64,000 nucleotides of DNA from Galbibacter sp048266365 (lineage in GTDB: Bacteria > Bacteroidota > Bacteroidia > Flavobacteriales > Flavobacteriaceae), in assembly GCF_048266365.1 (NCBI RefSeq), contig NZ_JBLWZP010000001.1, forward strand, positions 558,001 through 622,000, given 5' to 3'. This document shows positions 1-8,996 of the stretch, in pieces. Below the pieces are notes generated by a model, which had not been told where the DNA came from, did no database searches, and was given only the letters and a program-made list of their open reading frames with translations. Position 1 is the first letter of the stretch. Every line of letters starts with the position of its first letter. The translations under genes were made by a program, and so were the position numbers.

Positions 1-161
1 ACCTAACACTAAATGAGCAGTTTACCATAGAAACAGAGTTGGACGACCTATTATTGCCCTATAAAATAGACCTATCAATTTACCATAGAATAGAGAACCA
101 AGATCTTATAGATCATATCGATAGAATCGGAAAAGTGTTTTACGAAAGGGTACAATTTTAA
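1..161 (+). CDS. C-terminal end of an MNT-type nucleotidyltransferase (cut by window edge)
   Basis: An open frame runs in from the left edge and stops with TAA at 159-161, giving 52 residues. It reads LDDLLLPYKIDLSIYHRI and ends IDHIDRIGKVFYER. This resembles the C-terminus of minimal nucleotidyltransferases (NTP_transf_2), where an LPYKxDLS strand precedes a final helix with HIDRxGxxFYE. Such proteins are usually the MNT partner of a HEPN protein in type VII toxin-antitoxin or defence pairs. The catalytic GSxxxGxxxxxSD motif would lie outside the window, so activity cannot be judged. The family call rests on the tail alone. The neighbours to the right are broken defence-type genes. Confidence 0.55.
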   Translation, partial: LTLNEQFTIETELDDLLLPYKIDLSIYHRIENQDLIDHIDRIGKVFYERVQF

Positions 162-338
162 ATCAGTTCCTCACGATCTATGGAAAAAGGGTCAGAATCT
201 AAATAAGAAACCAACCCTCGATATTTTAGTTTCACACTTTTTGGGATAGTATTGAGTAAAATGAGAAATATTCTCAAATTATCTATATAATGTTTGTGAT
301 ATTGTACTTTTGAGAAAACCTCACCTGAATACAAAAGT

Positions 339-651
339 ATGTTACTCGAATTTTCAGTAAACAATTTTCTTTCGTTTAAATACAAAACAACATTGAGTCT
401 TGCTGCGACCTCTATAAAGGAACATGCAGATACCAATATCTTTTCTACTCCGCGTAGGAATTTATTTTGTAGAAAAGGATCAATATGGCGCTTCGGATAT
501 ATATTCTTTGGTAGAATATAAAGAAGAAGGAAAAACGATTCGTAATGATCGTTCATTCGAGAAGGATTATATAGAAGGGCGTTACGAAGCCTTTCCGTTT
601 ATTGGTAACCTATCAAATGTAGTATCACAATGGCAAGAAAAAGGTGCTTAA
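339..651 (+). pseudogene. Collapsed AAA-family (AAA15/OLD-like) ATPase
   Basis: The first frame starts at 339 with MLLEFSVNNFLSFK and SLAATSIKEHADTNIF, the classic N-terminus of AAA15/abortive-infection-type ATPases. It then runs out of frame. A second frame, ending at 651, carries QYGASDIYSLVEY and RNDRSFEKDYIEGRYEAFPF, the C-terminus of the same family. The two ends lie about 60 bp apart, so most of the roughly 400-residue protein, including the Walker A, Walker B and signature regions, is gone. This is a large internal deletion with a frame change, and no function remains. A 132-residue open frame on the opposite strand over 158-556 is a shadow of this remnant. Confidence 0.75.
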
Positions 652-870
652 GTTCATTCCCCAAAAGCAGCTAGTAGTTCCCCAAAAGCTAATAGAGGAA
701 ACAATAGTAGAGTAAAAGATATAGATAATGATAATAACGTTTTTGCATGGTTTATAAGGAGTTTCGAAGGTTTTTATATTCTTATTGTAAGTATTCACGC
801 AAATTTCAATTCCCCAAAAACGTAGACAACACCATAACGAAAGAAAAATAGTTTATAAATTATTACCATA
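652..870. other. Non-coding debris with three TTCCCCAAAA copies
   Basis: No gene is visible. TTCCCCAAAAGC occurs at 657-668 and 678-689, and TTCCCCAAAA again at 810-819. The first two are 21 bp apart and share the following bases in part. They are too few and too unevenly spaced for an array. They may be leftovers of a local duplication after the ATPase gene decayed. Confidence 0.4.
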
Positions 871-1035
871 AACTACACAGAATACAACGATGCACAACAA
901 GCAGCTTTGACCCTAATTCAAAAAATGGGCTGGCATTATTTGTAGCAAGAGGAAGCTTTTGCTGCAAGAGGTGGAATGTAAATTAATGTCCTGTTAGGCG
1001 ATATTTTAGTGCAACAATTAACTAAAGTTAATTGA
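871..1035 (+). pseudogene. Remnant of a type I restriction enzyme HsdR subunit (N-terminus)
   Basis: A single frame reads YNDAQQAALTLIQKMGWHYL, stop, QEEAFAARGGM, stop, INVLLGDILVQQLTKVN, stop. This matches the HsdR N-terminus pattern, in which a helix ending in LGWxYL is followed by EEAxxxRGG, then xxVLLxDIL and xxxLxxxN. Two in-frame stops replace residues within the motif and nothing of the PD-(D/E)XK or helicase domains follows. It is a dead 5' fragment of a type I restriction-modification system. No hsdM or hsdS is present in the window. Confidence 0.6.
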
Positions 1036-1054
1036 AGAATTAAATACATTAACT

Positions 1055-1286
1055 ATGGAAAATAAACCTTTACAGCCCCTTTTGCATGCCGGGCTTTTAG
1101 GCATTAGTGAAGGTGATGAAAGATTAGAGAATATTGAGAAATTAATTACTTTTTTTAAGTAAACTAGAAGAAGTTAGGATTGGGATTCAATCTTTACTAA
1201 AAACCTCAAGGGTTTTGTGGTTTATATTTTTAATTTTATACAAGCAAGTAATAAGTGTTAATAGCCTTGATAAAACAACTACCTAA
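1055..1286 (+). pseudogene. Small putative membrane protein, frameshifted at a T run
   Basis: From ATG 1055 the frame encodes 35 residues (MENKPLQPLLHAGLLGISEG onward) and stops at 1160-1162, right after a run of seven T at 1150-1156. Removing one T would join it to LSKLEEVRIGIQSLLKTS and then a hydrophobic stretch RVLWFIFLILYKQVISV ending at 1286. The restored product is about 76 residues with one possible membrane segment near its C-terminus. I do not recognise the family. It follows the HsdR remnant and may belong to the same lost module. The break could also be a sequencing error in the homopolymer. Confidence 0.35.
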
Positions 1287-1350
1287 GTAAGTTGTTAAAA
1301 GGATATACGCTGACTATATTATTACCAGAAAATTCAATTAAAACCACCGC

Positions 1351-2598
1351 ATGATTAGAATTTTGCATACCGCTGATTGGCACATAGGTCAGCTATTTCA
1401 TGAATACGACCGCCGCTATGAACATCAGCAGTTTTTAAATTGGCTGTTGGAAACTTTAACTGCCCGGCAGATAGATGTTTTATTGATAAGTGGAGATGTA
1501 TTTGACTTATCCAATCCATCGGCAGCTTCAGTGAAAATGTTTTATTCCTTTCTCAATAAGGCAGTAAAGCAAAACCCGAAACTACAAATCATAGCTACAG
1601 CCGGAAATCATGACTCAGCCTCACGACTGGAATCCCCTAAACCCCTTTTGGAGTCCTCCAATATTCACATTATTGGACTTGTACAGAAGGACAAGGATGG
1701 AGCAATTGACTATAGCAAATTAACCATCCCTATAAAAGACAAACAGGGCAATACAGTTCTATGGTGTATCGCTGCTCCCTTTTTACGAATGGGTGATTAC
1801 CCTTCGGTTGCGAACAGTTCCAATCCATACACTGAAGGCGTTAACGCTTTTTATAAAGAAGCCTATGATTATGCGGCATCGCAGAAAGAAGAAGGACAAA
1901 CCATTATAGCTATGGGACACTTACATGCGCAACAAGCAGAAGTAGGTGATCTTGATAAAACGGAACGCCTAATTATGGGTGGAGTAGAAAGTATTTCGGC
2001 GTCTGCATTTGATACTAACATCCGTTATGTGGCTTTAGGACATATTCATAAAGCCCAACGCATTGGTGGGAAAGAGCATATTCGGTATAGTGGAAGTCCC
2101 TTGCCTATGTCTTTCTCAGAAACTAATTATAAACATCAAGTCATTGTATTTGATGTAACTGCAGATAAAATTGAGAATCTGCATTCCATTGAGATACCAG
2201 TTTCAGTTCCTCTTAAGCGAAGTCCGGCAGTACATAGTATCATCGAGGAAGTTCTTAGTACTTTACAACAATTAGAAATATTTAAAGGAGAAAACCATAC
2301 TGCACCATATCTCGAAGTTCGTGTACTGTTGGAAGGGCCGGAGCCCGGTCTTAGACACAAAGTAGAAACAGCACTAACAGGTAAAAACTATAGACTGGCA
2401 AAAATAGATGTGCGCTACGGCAAATCTACTTCTAAATCTAAAGGACAGACCGTAATGAGCTCAGAGCAGCTTAATCAGCTACAGCCGTTAGAAGTGCTCG
2501 ATAAAGTCTATCAAAGTAAATATGATAATCCCGTTCCTAAGGACCTTCAGAAGTTATTTCAACAGGTAGCTCAGGAAGTAAACGAATCTGAAAATTAG
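1351..2598 (+). CDS. sbcD: SbcD, nuclease subunit of the SbcCD DNA repair exonuclease
   Basis: This is a 415-residue calcineurin-like metallophosphoesterase of the Mre11/SbcD family. With SbcC it forms an ATP-dependent nuclease that opens hairpins and trims protein-blocked DNA ends in the cytoplasm. Phosphoesterase motifs are visible in order: DWH (residues 9-11), GDVFD (48-52), GNHD (85-88), GHLH near 190 and GHIH near 230. All metal ligands look intact. The C-terminal third matches the SbcD capping domain. The stop is two bases before the sbcC start, so the two genes form one transcriptional unit. The ATG at 1351 gives the conserved MIRILHTADWHIG opening, which fixes the start. Confidence 0.96.
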   Translation: MIRILHTADWHIGQLFHEYDRRYEHQQFLNWLLETLTARQIDVLLISGDVFDLSNPSAASVKMFYSFLNKAVKQNPKLQIIATAGNHDSASRLESPKPLLESSNIHIIGLVQKDKDGAIDYSKLTIPIKDKQGNTVLWCIAAPFLRMGDYPSVANSSNPYTEGVNAFYKEAYDYAASQKEEGQTIIAMGHLHAQQAEVGDLDKTERLIMGGVESISASAFDTNIRYVALGHIHKAQRIGGKEHIRYSGSPLPMSFSETNYKHQVIVFDVTADKIENLHSIEIPVSVPLKRSPAVHSIIEEVLSTLQQLEIFKGENHTAPYLEVRVLLEGPEPGLRHKVETALTGKNYRLAKIDVRYGKSTSKSKGQTVMSSEQLNQLQPLEVLDKVYQSKYDNPVPKDLQKLFQQVAQEVNESEN

Positions 2599-2600
2599 GC

Positions 2601-5600
2601 ATGAAGATACTATCCATTCGCATTCAAAATTTAGCTTCTCTTGGTGGAAAGACAGAGATCAACTTTAGTGAGGAGCCACTTCGTTCCGCAGGTATCTTTG
2701 CTATTACCGGTCCTACCGGTTCAGGAAAATCAACGATACTGGATGCCTTATGTCTTGCCCTTTATGGGAAAACTCCGCGATATAGGCTTGCCGAGAATTC
2801 CATTGCTGTCTTAGATGTAAATGGCAGCACCATCAATCAAGGGGATGTACGAGGTATCCTAAGAGATGGTTCATCCAGTGGTTATGCTGAGGTAGATTTT
2901 GTGGGTATCGATGATCAACATTACAGGGCAACCTGGAGTGTAAGAAGAGCACGCAATAAAGCTGAAGGTAATTTGCAACCTAATGAGGTGTCTCTTAAAA
3001 ACATTTCAACGGATCAGGATATACCGGGAAAGAAAACAGAGTTACTCCCTGAAATAGAGCGTTTAGTAGGATTGAACTTTGAGCAGTTTACCCGCTCTGT
3101 TCTACTGGCACAAGGTGATTTTACCGCTTTTCTAAAAGCTGGAAAAGATGAAAAGTCATCCTTGTTGGAAAAGCTAACTGGTACGCATATTTATTCTGAA
3201 ATTTCCAAAAAGGTGTTCGAACACCATAGAGAAGAATCCCAGAAGCTAAGAGATCTGGATAATCAACGCGAAGGTATAGCAACCTTTACGACAGAAGAGT
3301 TACAAGATTTACAAGAGCAGAAGCAGCAATTAGGCACCAGCATTACAGCTGAAGAAAAGCAAATCACTGCTCTGGATAAGGAAGTAAACTGGCATGAGCA
3401 GCGGAACAAACTCCAAGCGGGTGTGAAGGATGCCGAGCAGCAAAATGAAAAAGTAGTCACTGCAAAATTAGCCGCAAAGTCCAGGGAGGATCAATTCCAA
3501 CAGATTACACTTATTCAATCTGCCAGACCAATCCTTAATGAACTAAAAGGGACTCAAAGACAGCATACTGATAAAACAAAGCAGGCAGCAGAGCTTTCAA
3601 ATGCTAAAGGAACTTTAACCAAGCTGAAAAAAGAAGCCGATACTGTCTTTATGAACGTTAATAAGGACTTGGTCGTTAAAGAACAGGAAGAAGAGCTCGC
3701 AAAGCCATTATTAACTCAGGCAAACGCTTTAGATGTAAAACTCGATGAGCAAGCTAAGCAGGTTAAACAGGCTTCTAAAGATTTAGATGACCTTCGTAAA
3801 AGGGAAGTAAATCAGAGTGAACAATTTACTAAAGCTAAAGCAGAATTAGTAGCTGTAGAAGAGAAGATCGTTACCCTTAAGAAGTGGAAGGAAGACAATG
3901 AGAGTCGTCAGCCTATTGCTGAACAGGAGCATCTTATTTTATCTAAATTAAGTGATGCGGAAAGTATTTTGGAAAACCTTCAAATGTATAATAGCCGTAT
4001 TAAAACTACTGAAGAGGGTATTTCAAAAGACAGTAAAGAAAAGGATCATTTAACTTCGCAAAGGGAGGCTGTTCAAACGCAACTGAATCAAAGTAAAGTT
4101 GAATATCAGTCTTTAGATACTGCTTTATCAAAGGTTTCAATCTCTGATATTGAGAAGGAGAAGACTTCTTTGGATGTTTCCATCGAAGATATTGTGGGGG
4201 CTTCTGCACATTGGAAATTGCTATACTCAGGCATACTTGAGAAGAATAGATTACAACTAGAGTGGGATAAAAATAAAAAGGAGCTGGAGAAAAACAACCT
4301 TGAATTAGACCAGGCAGATAAACTTCTCACAGCTAGGAGCTCAGAGAGAACAGCTTCCTTAAAAATGCTTGAAAAAGCGAGGTTGGCGGCAGCAGAAAGT
4401 GTGGATGAGCTTAGAAAGCAATTAGAACCGGGGGAACCTTGTGTTGTTTGTGGTAGTATGGATCATCCTTATGCTTCACACAATCCGGGACTTGCTCATG
4501 TACTGTCTGAATTAGAAGTTGAACATGCAAGGATAGAGGCCGCGTATACTCAGCAATTAACGCTGCATACGACTTTAAGTCAAAAAGGGACACAGTTAGC
4601 AAAGTACATTGGAGATCTTGAAGTGCAAACCATAGAGAACAATGAAAAATTAGAGAGCCTTGACGAAACTTGGACTGAATTTAAGGTCTCAGAAAATTGT
4701 AATGCCAAACCTTTCCAGGAGCGGACTTCTTGGTTGCAAGAGCAATTGAAAGCGCAAAGAATAAAACAGCAACAATTAGTTGTTGAAATACAATCTTATG
4801 CAAAACAAAAAGTACAATTAGAAAATCATAAGGATCAGCTTGCAAGGTTGGATAAAGAGTTTGATCAAATTCAAAACAAGATCAAGGATATCGATAGAAC
4901 CCTAAAATCTTTAGAGGATCAAACAAAGAGTGATATTGCAGAAAAACAAAAGGTTCAGAAGAGGCTAGAGGAGCTTAGGCAGGCGTTAACTACATACTTT
5001 ACCACCGAACAGTGGTTTGAAAACTGGCGATCGAATCCAGTATCATTTGTTTCTAGTATTAAAGAATTTGCCAATAGTTGGAAAGTTAATATAGCAGAAC
5101 TGGAAGCTTTTCTTCAGAAGCAAAAAGTGCAGGCCGAGAAAATAAAAGGGTTTGAGGTACAGCTCAATTCGACTAAGGACGAGGTGATAATAAGCCAGAA
5201 AAAGCTTTCGGATCTTGAAGGGGTAAATAAAAAGTTAACTGAAAATCGAAAAGCGATTTTTAACGGAGCTGCTGTTACAGAAGTAGAGGGCAAGTTAAAG
5301 GCTGCAATTCAACAGGCTAAACAGACTTTAGAGCAGCAAAGGTTAAAAAAAGAAAAACTACAGGAAGACCTCACTAAAAATGTAGCACAACAAGGCCAAC
5401 TTATAGAAGATATTGATAGTTTATCCAAGCAGGAAGGAGCTCTAAAAGAAGAGCTCAATGATTGGATTTATAAACATAATATGCAGTCTGAAATAACACT
5501 TGACCAAGAAAAGTTATTAAGCTTATTAGAATTTAACCAGGATTGGATAGAAGCAGAGAGGAAAAGTTTAGGGGCTATTGAAGATGCGGTTAAGCATGCA

Positions 5601-6332
5601 GAAACTGTGTGGAAAGAGCGGACTGAGTTATTGACAGTTCACCTAAAGCAACGCCTTTCTGAGAGAACACAGGAAGAGTTGACTACGTTACGGAGCCAGG
5701 TAAAGGAATCATTGGACAGAAATAATCAAAAGAACAATGAAGTAGGATTCAAGATAAATGAAGACGTTAAGAACAAGCAACGAATAGGAAGCTTGTTAGA
5801 AGAGATAAACAAGCAGGCGACTATTGTAGAAAATTGGGCGAAGCTCAATGAGATTATCGGTTCTGCGGATGGTAAAAAATTCCGTCAAATTGCTCAGGAA
5901 TATACTTTGGATGTGTTATTAAGTTATGCTAATGTTCACTTGGAGGTATTGAGCAAACGTTATATCCTTCAGCGAATTCCTAATTCCTTGGGTCTTCAGG
6001 TTCTTGATCAGGATATGGGTGATGAAGTGCGTACGGTATATTCACTTTCCGGTGGCGAATCCTTTTTGGTTTCATTAGCACTAGCTTTAGGCTTGGCATC
6101 CTTATCTTCCAGCCGTATGAAAGTTGAATCCCTATTTATTGATGAAGGTTTTGGCTCTCTGGATCCTGCAACACTTAACATTGCCATGGATGCTCTTGAG
6201 CGATTACACAACCAAGGTCGAAAAGTAGGTGTGATTTCACACGTACAGGAAATGACAGAGCGCATACCTGTTCAGATTAAGGTTAGTAAACAACAAAGTG
6301 GTAAGAGTAAGGTGGAAGTGATCGGGTTTTAA
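2601..6332 (+). CDS. sbcC: SbcC, SMC-like ATPase subunit of SbcCD
   Basis: This is a 1243-residue Rad50/SbcC-type ATPase that works with SbcD. The N-terminal half-ATPase has Walker A GPTGSGKS at residues 37-44 and a Q-loop region near LLAQGDFTAFL. Two long, charged, glutamine-rich coiled coils flank a zinc hook CVVC at residues 614-617. The C-terminal half has the signature LSGGES near 1150, Walker B SLFIDEGFGSLD near 1175 and a switch histidine in VISHV. It is longer than the Escherichia coli protein (about 1050 residues), mostly in the coiled coils. It is complete and in frame. Start ATG 2601 gives the conserved MKILSIRIQNLAS opening. Confidence 0.96.
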   Translation: MKILSIRIQNLASLGGKTEINFSEEPLRSAGIFAITGPTGSGKSTILDALCLALYGKTPRYRLAENSIAVLDVNGSTINQGDVRGILRDGSSSGYAEVDFVGIDDQHYRATWSVRRARNKAEGNLQPNEVSLKNISTDQDIPGKKTELLPEIERLVGLNFEQFTRSVLLAQGDFTAFLKAGKDEKSSLLEKLTGTHIYSEISKKVFEHHREESQKLRDLDNQREGIATFTTEELQDLQEQKQQLGTSITAEEKQITALDKEVNWHEQRNKLQAGVKDAEQQNEKVVTAKLAAKSREDQFQQITLIQSARPILNELKGTQRQHTDKTKQAAELSNAKGTLTKLKKEADTVFMNVNKDLVVKEQEEELAKPLLTQANALDVKLDEQAKQVKQASKDLDDLRKREVNQSEQFTKAKAELVAVEEKIVTLKKWKEDNESRQPIAEQEHLILSKLSDAESILENLQMYNSRIKTTEEGISKDSKEKDHLTSQREAVQTQLNQSKVEYQSLDTALSKVSISDIEKEKTSLDVSIEDIVGASAHWKLLYSGILEKNRLQLEWDKNKKELEKNNLELDQADKLLTARSSERTASLKMLEKARLAAAESVDELRKQLEPGEPCVVCGSMDHPYASHNPGLAHVLSELEVEHARIEAAYTQQLTLHTTLSQKGTQLAKYIGDLEVQTIENNEKLESLDETWTEFKVSENCNAKPFQERTSWLQEQLKAQRIKQQQLVVEIQSYAKQKVQLENHKDQLARLDKEFDQIQNKIKDIDRTLKSLEDQTKSDIAEKQKVQKRLEELRQALTTYFTTEQWFENWRSNPVSFVSSIKEFANSWKVNIAELEAFLQKQKVQAEKIKGFEVQLNSTKDEVIISQKKLSDLEGVNKKLTENRKAIFNGAAVTEVEGKLKAAIQQAKQTLEQQRLKKEKLQEDLTKNVAQQGQLIEDIDSLSKQEGALKEELNDWIYKHNMQSEITLDQEKLLSLLEFNQDWIEAERKSLGAIEDAVKHAETVWKERTELLTVHLKQRLSERTQEELTTLRSQVKESLDRNNQKNNEVGFKINEDVKNKQRIGSLLEEINKQATIVENWAKLNEIIGSADGKKFRQIAQEYTLDVLLSYANVHLEVLSKRYILQRIPNSLGLQVLDQDMGDEVRTVYSLSGGESFLVSLALALGLASLSSSRMKVESLFIDEGFGSLDPATLNIAMDALERLHNQGRKVGVISHVQEMTERIPVQIKVSKQQSGKSKVEVIGF

Positions 6333-6404
6333 ATAATAAAAATTCTAATAGGTATAATCCTATGAATAAACTGTTAGGACCTCTAAATATACAACGGCAT
6401 AACA

Positions 6405-7712
6405 ATGTACAAAGCAAAAGACGTAAACAGGGTATTAGAAAATGATATGTGTGTAAGTACTGAAGATTTAGAAAAATTTGTAGAAGAGAACAACACTCAA
6501 CTGCGGGATATAAAGACTTCACGGGAAGCGTTCAATATTTTTAATGTGCTAGGCGTACAATATAGAGAGATATGTCATAGCAATTTTTTAGGATGGTTAT
6601 TCGAGCCTAACGAGTCCCATAACCTAGGAGATATATTTTTAAAAGGATTGTTGCAAATAATTTGTGAGAATACAAATCCTCTTTCGGATCCAACCAAATA
6701 TAATTCATTGCTGGAAAGTAATCTACAGAGTACAAAGGTTTACCGCGAAACTGTCCATAATATCGATATTCTTATTGTAAACGAAGAGCGTAATTTTGTA
6801 ATAGTAATCGAGAATAAAATACATGCTAGCTATTCTAAGAATCAACTCAAAAAGTATTATAAGTATGTAAATAGAAATTTCAGTGATATTGATAACAAAA
6901 TTTACTTAACTCTCACCCCCGAGACAAGTACTAGTCACTTAGGTTTCAAAAAGGGGAAAGCCTATAAAAATATTAATTATCAGAGTATTGTTGATCTGGT
7001 TAAGAGGAATACGGATTCTATAAGCAAAGCTTCAGCAACTATAAAAGAGAGTATAAATCAATATGTAACTATGGTAGAAAATGATATTACTAAGACAAGT
7101 AAGGAAGTTAGATTAGCAAAAGAAATCTATAGGGATTTTAAAAAAGAAATTGATTTTATAATTAGAAGCCAAGAAGATTTTTCAAAGTATAAAAAGGTAG
7201 TTAAAAGTTATCTATTAGAGAAAGAGCGGAGTTTTATAGAGAGTCATGACTCAGGGGATAGAAATGTGATTTTTTTATTACCAGATGATGAGAAGTTATT
7301 GAAATTATTTAGTTATCCAGAAGCAAAATCACGTAACGGAGAGTATATTTTTAGTATAGTGATTATGTTCGAAAAAGATAAAGTTTGGTTGAAGTTTAGT
7401 TTTGGAGATATTCAATCTTGTGAGAATCACATAGACATAAAGGAAAATAAAACCAAATTTTTTAATACTATGCAGAAGTTCAAATGTTTCAAAAACACAA
7501 ATGGAAAAGTCAATCGTGCAAAAAATGAGGTCAACAAAGATTATGCAACGGTGTTTAGCGTTGACCTTTTTAATGATGTTGAACTATTGGAGAGTAATAA
7601 ATCTTTCATGGAATTATTTGAAATAGAGTTCGAAGAAGTGAATAAAGATATTATTAAACCCTGGACCAAGCAATGTGCCGACAAACTTCCCAATAGTAAT
7701 GGCGGCTCATGA
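6405..7712 (+). CDS. PD-(D/E)XK nuclease superfamily protein (PDDEXK_4 type)
   Basis: This 435-residue protein has the N-terminal pattern typical of PDDEXK_4 (PF14281): FNIFNVLG followed by HSNFLGWLF (residues 58-66). The nuclease core has NIDILIV (D121), then FVIVIENKI with E136 and K138, followed by QLKKYYKYV (Q147). These are the expected metal and catalytic residues of a PD-(D/E)XK fold. The C-terminal half is lysine-rich and unrecognised. It starts 72 bp after sbcC on the same strand, so co-transcription is possible. Members of this family are often found in defence islands, but a biochemical role is not established here. Confidence 0.75.
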   Translation: MYKAKDVNRVLENDMCVSTEDLEKFVEENNTQLRDIKTSREAFNIFNVLGVQYREICHSNFLGWLFEPNESHNLGDIFLKGLLQIICENTNPLSDPTKYNSLLESNLQSTKVYRETVHNIDILIVNEERNFVIVIENKIHASYSKNQLKKYYKYVNRNFSDIDNKIYLTLTPETSTSHLGFKKGKAYKNINYQSIVDLVKRNTDSISKASATIKESINQYVTMVENDITKTSKEVRLAKEIYRDFKKEIDFIIRSQEDFSKYKKVVKSYLLEKERSFIESHDSGDRNVIFLLPDDEKLLKLFSYPEAKSRNGEYIFSIVIMFEKDKVWLKFSFGDIQSCENHIDIKENKTKFFNTMQKFKCFKNTNGKVNRAKNEVNKDYATVFSVDLFNDVELLESNKSFMELFEIEFEEVNKDIIKPWTKQCADKLPNSNGGS

Positions 7713-7744
7713 AAAATTTAGCCTCAATTAATTGAAACAAACAA

Positions 7745-8746
7745 ATGAAATCTTTTCCAGTAACTACTTCAACCTTATCCGAAAATGACCTTGGCGACTT
7801 TGTCAAGAAACATTATGATTTAGACAATTCGTTTGAATGCAAACTGTTTAGAACAGGAATGAACCATACTTATTTCATTTCAAATGGAGTCAAAAAAATG
7901 GTGGTGAGGGTTTATTGTCATAATTGGCGGTCAAAAATTGAAATTCAAGAAGAGTTAAAACTCCTTACTTTACTTAAGGATAATGATCTTTCGGTTTCGT
8001 ACCCCATACCAGATAGACATAAGAATTTTATTCAAAGCATATACGCACCGGAAGGGCTACGCTATTTAGTTGTTTTCTCATTCGCCGAAGGTCAAAAAAT
8101 GCGTTTTATGTCTAATGACACCTGTTTTGCAATTGGTGTATTAATGGCTCAATTTCATACGTTAACAGAAAATATCAGCATAGACAGAGTGCACTATGAT
8201 CCTAATCTACTCTTAAATGAATCTTACGATCTATTAGCGCAGTATTTCTCGGAGCAGTTACCAGAGATGAAGTATCTCAAGCAAATGGGAATGGAAATAA
8301 CAAAAACCTTCAATGATAACTTGTCAAGTTTTCGTCAAGGGATAGTGCATCTTGATTTATGGTATGATAATATGAGTGTAAATGAAGAAAATGAAATTAC
8401 AATATTTGACTTTGATTGCTGTGGAAACGGGCCGTTGATATTGGATGTCGCTTATTTCTGTAAACAGTTGTTTTTTATCGAAACTGACAAAGAAATCTAT
8501 GAATCAAAAGTGGAGAGCTTTCTCGGTGGTTATCAATCGGTAAAAAGAATTTCTAAATCAGAATTGCAAGTTGTACCGGAAGCAGGAGCTTCGATTTTTG
8601 CTTTTTATCTTGGAATACAAGCTAAGAGGTTTGATTGGTCAAACATATTTTTAACCGAGAATTATCTCAAAATGTTCGTAGGTAGAATAAGAGCATGGAT
8701 CGATTATTATAAAGAAAAAGAAATCACTAAGGCGAATAACCAATAG
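7745..8746 (+). CDS. APH-family (aminoglycoside phosphotransferase-like) kinase
   Basis: This 333-residue cytoplasmic protein has the fold signature of the APH/choline kinase family (PF01636). The catalytic loop is HLDLWYDN (H202, D204, N209) and the metal-binding segment is IFDFDCCG (D222, D224). An N-terminal lobe contains MVVRVY with a nucleotide-binding strand pair. The family phosphorylates small hydroxylated molecules such as antibiotics, homoserine, choline or sugars. The specificity cannot be read from sequence, and a resistance role should not be assumed. It begins 32 bp after the PD-(D/E)XK gene on the same strand. Confidence 0.8.
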   Translation: MKSFPVTTSTLSENDLGDFVKKHYDLDNSFECKLFRTGMNHTYFISNGVKKMVVRVYCHNWRSKIEIQEELKLLTLLKDNDLSVSYPIPDRHKNFIQSIYAPEGLRYLVVFSFAEGQKMRFMSNDTCFAIGVLMAQFHTLTENISIDRVHYDPNLLLNESYDLLAQYFSEQLPEMKYLKQMGMEITKTFNDNLSSFRQGIVHLDLWYDNMSVNEENEITIFDFDCCGNGPLILDVAYFCKQLFFIETDKEIYESKVESFLGGYQSVKRISKSELQVVPEAGASIFAFYLGIQAKRFDWSNIFLTENYLKMFVGRIRAWIDYYKEKEITKANNQ

Positions 8747-8756
8747 ATATTAGCCT

Positions 8757-8776
8757 CCTTGATGAAATCATCAAGG
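8757..8776 (+). terminator. Short hairpin after the kinase gene
   Basis: CCTTGATG (8757-8764) and CATCAAGG (8769-8776) form a perfect 8-bp stem with a 4-nt loop, 10 bp after the kinase stop codon. There is no T run, so it is either a weak terminator or a 3' end stabiliser. The rest of 8747-8996 shows no gene. Confidence 0.5.
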
Positions 8777-8996
8777 CCTCTAACCTTAGTTAATTTCAAG
8801 TCTTATTACGCTTAAAATAATATTGAAGTAACATACCTATGAATCATTATTTGTTCTTTCGTGTCAGAAAATGGATGTATTGGAAAATAACAAAACGGAA
8901 GTTGAGGGGGAGTGTCAAATGATCTCTTTCTACCACAATTCGATTCAACTTATAAATCGTTCATTAATAGTAAATTAGTTTATAGAATAAATTTTT

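Noticed and set aside
158..556. 132-residue frame on the minus strand
   Set aside because: It overlaps the AAA ATPase remnant antisense and shows no family features; best explained as a shadow.
657..819. Repeated TTCCCCAAAA as a possible CRISPR or iteron array
   Set aside because: Only three copies with uneven spacing and no repeat length typical of either.
1351..6332. SbcCD as a novel system
   Set aside because: Both proteins have all known motifs of the common repair nuclease; only the link to the next gene is noteworthy.
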